DNA of 6,296 nt from Propionibacterium sp. (GTDB lineage Bacteria; Actinomycetota; Actinomycetes; Propionibacteriales; Propionibacteriaceae), in assembly GCA_022837595.1 (NCBI GenBank), contig JALHFX010000093.1:9720-16015 (forward strand), read 5' to 3'. This document shows positions 5,768 through 6,296 of the stretch, in pieces (positions within the stretch are counted from its first letter, which is position 1; each line of letters begins with the position of its first letter). Position numbers and translations under genes: made by a program. The notes beneath the pieces were generated by a model. It was not told where the DNA came from. It was given only the letters and a program-made list of their open reading frames with translations, and made no database searches.

Positions 5768-6163
5768 CTACTCGTCGAGCTGCTCAGCGTAGGCGTCCGC
5801 GTCGAGCAGATCGCTCAACTCGTCCTGATCGGTCAGCTCGATGTCGAAGAGCCAACCATCTCCGTAAGGGTCTTCGCCGAGCAGTTCCGGGTCTTCGGTG
5901 ACCGCCTCATTGACGCTGACTATTATGCCCGAGACCGGTGCATAGACCTCGAAGATCTCAGAGGTCGGTTTTGTCGATTCCAGTTCGCCGCAGCTGTCCC
6001 CCGCCAGTACGGACATACCCACAGTCGGCAGTGAGACATAATCGACGCCGCCTAACTCGGCAACCAGATGGGCGGTAACTCCGACACGAGCGGAGGTCGA
6101 GCTATCACTGCGCACCCACTCGTGCTCCGCGGTGAAGAGTAGGTCGTCAGGCAGCCCGGTCAT
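5768..6163 (-). CDS. gcvH: Glycine cleavage system H protein (131 aa)
   Basis: The H protein carries a lipoyl group on one lysine and shuttles the aminomethyl intermediate between the P, T and L proteins of glycine cleavage in the cytosol. The lipoylation site is ESTKPTSEI (62-70) with Lys65, matching E. coli Lys64. Other family marks are FTAEHEWVR (10-18), VGVTAHLVAELG (27-38), YAPVSGIIVSVNEAV (74-88) and DPYGDGWLFDIEL (98-110). Length fits the usual 125-135. The ATG at 6163-6161 gives MTGLPDDLLFTAEHEW, which lines up with the start of other H proteins, so it is preferred; an equally well-equipped in-frame ATG at 6184 would add MTGRGGL, and the frame is open to a GTG at 6214. gcvT and gcvP are not in the window. 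The neighbouring GarA-like gene matches the mycobacterial order gcvH-garA. Confidence 0.93.
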   Translation of the reverse strand: MTGLPDDLLFTAEHEWVRSDSSTSARVGVTAHLVAELGGVDYVSLPTVGMSVLAGDSCGELESTKPTSEIFEVYAPVSGIIVSVNEAVTEDPELLGEDPYGDGWLFDIELTDQDELSDLLDADAYAEQLDE

Positions 6164-6197
6164 GAGTCCTCCTCGGCCGGTCATAAGTCCTCCTCGG
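6156..6197 (-). repeat. 21-bp tandem duplication of the gcvH Shine-Dalgarno and start codon
   Basis: Units 6156-6176 and 6177-6197 are adjacent and identical in 20 of 21 positions (6164 versus 6185 differ). Read on the - strand, each holds CGAGGAGG, ACTY, ATG and ACCGG, that is, a near-perfect Shine-Dalgarno (AGGAGG at 6194-6189 and 6173-6168) four bases before an ATG (6184 and 6163). Because 21 is a multiple of three, both ATGs are in the gcvH frame, giving H proteins of 138 or 131 residues. Confidence 0.9.
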
Positions 6198-6220
6198 GAT
6201 TGTTGTCTTGCCACAACCCA

Positions 6221-6241
6221 CGCTAGCGGTCCGGTACCGGA
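6221..6241. repeat. Two adjacent palindromes upstream of gcvH
   Basis: CGCTAGCG (6221-6228) is a perfect 8-bp palindrome and TCCGGTACCGGA (6230-6241) is a perfect 12-bp palindrome one base away. They lie 37-57 bp upstream of the first gcvH ATG, where a promoter or operator is expected. TAGCGT on the - strand (6225-6220) fits a TANNNT -10, but no good -35 accompanies it. No regulator consensus was recognised. Confidence 0.4.
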
Positions 6242-6245
6242 TCAC

Positions 6246-6266
6246 GCTATGCGGGTTCGGCATAGC
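6246..6266. repeat. Inverted repeat GCTATGC-N7-GCATAGC upstream of gcvH
   Basis: Perfect 7-bp arms (6246-6252 and 6260-6266) surround seven bases. It could form a hairpin in RNA read from an upstream gene or serve as a dimeric operator. No T run follows on the - strand, which weakens the terminator reading. A smaller inverted repeat, CAGCC-A-GGCTG (6282-6292), lies near the window edge. I see no gene between 6185 and 6296. Confidence 0.4.
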
Positions 6267-6296
6267 TGGGTATGGGTGGGTCAGCCAGGCTGGTTA

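Noticed and set aside
6164..6214. Longest gcvH start at GTG 6214
   Set aside because: No Shine-Dalgarno precedes it, and the 17 added residues translate the duplicated ribosome binding sites rather than any conserved H-protein sequence.
6198..6296. Glycine riboswitch in front of gcvH
   Set aside because: The upstream bases are palindrome-rich but I could not find the conserved glycine-aptamer core, and the space before the start is short.
6294..6296. TAA on the - strand at the right edge as the stop of an upstream gene
   Set aside because: A single stop triplet at the boundary cannot show that a gene lies beyond it.

Overview
The window is GC-rich actinobacterial chromosome and most resembles the Propionibacteriaceae. 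Two points support this. The single + strand gene encodes a 404-residue phosphofructokinase with the GGDD signature of the pyrophosphate-dependent enzyme, a hallmark of propionibacterial glycolysis. The right half carries the actinobacterial gene order gcvH - garA/FHA - MerR - DUF151 nuclease - MerR, which matches Mycobacterium tuberculosis Rv1826-Rv1830. No tools were run, so the placement rests on remembered family sequences and synteny. No insertion sequence, tRNA, rRNA, CRISPR array or phage gene was seen, and the base composition looks even. This is ordinary core chromosome.

Layout, left to right. Positions 1-185 (- strand) hold the 5' end of a YciO/Sua5-type gene that runs off the left edge, apparently read from a leaderless promoter. 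Positions 218-631 (-) encode a small TadE/TadG-like membrane-anchored protein. Positions 754-1968 (+) encode the pyrophosphate-dependent phosphofructokinase (pfp), divergent from the TadE-like gene across a 122-bp gap that holds a possible promoter and a 14-bp palindrome. Positions 1973-3103 (-) encode a six-helix YihY/BrkB-family membrane protein, convergent with pfp. The likely pfp terminator is a nested hairpin lying inside the 3' end of the yihY coding region.

The regulatory cluster on the - strand, in transcription order, is: gcvH (start 6163), FHA/GarA-like protein (5676-5179), MerR regulator I (5179-4472, TGATG overlap with garA), DUF151 bifunctional-nuclease-family protein (4437-3976, GTG start) and MerR regulator II (3782-3219, GTG start). 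In mycobacteria and corynebacteria, GarA/OdhI is a phospho-switch controlling 2-oxoglutarate metabolism, and GcvH is the lipoyl carrier of glycine cleavage. The cluster therefore plausibly links central carbon and nitrogen flux, kinase signalling and two transcription factors, but joint function is inference.

The most notable details are: an almost perfect 21-bp tandem duplication giving gcvH two complete in-frame Shine-Dalgarno/ATG units; an N-terminal four-cysteine zinc ribbon on the GarA-like protein; the terminator hairpin embedded in yihY; and several start codons that differ from the longest open frame. I did not find a convincing undescribed system here.
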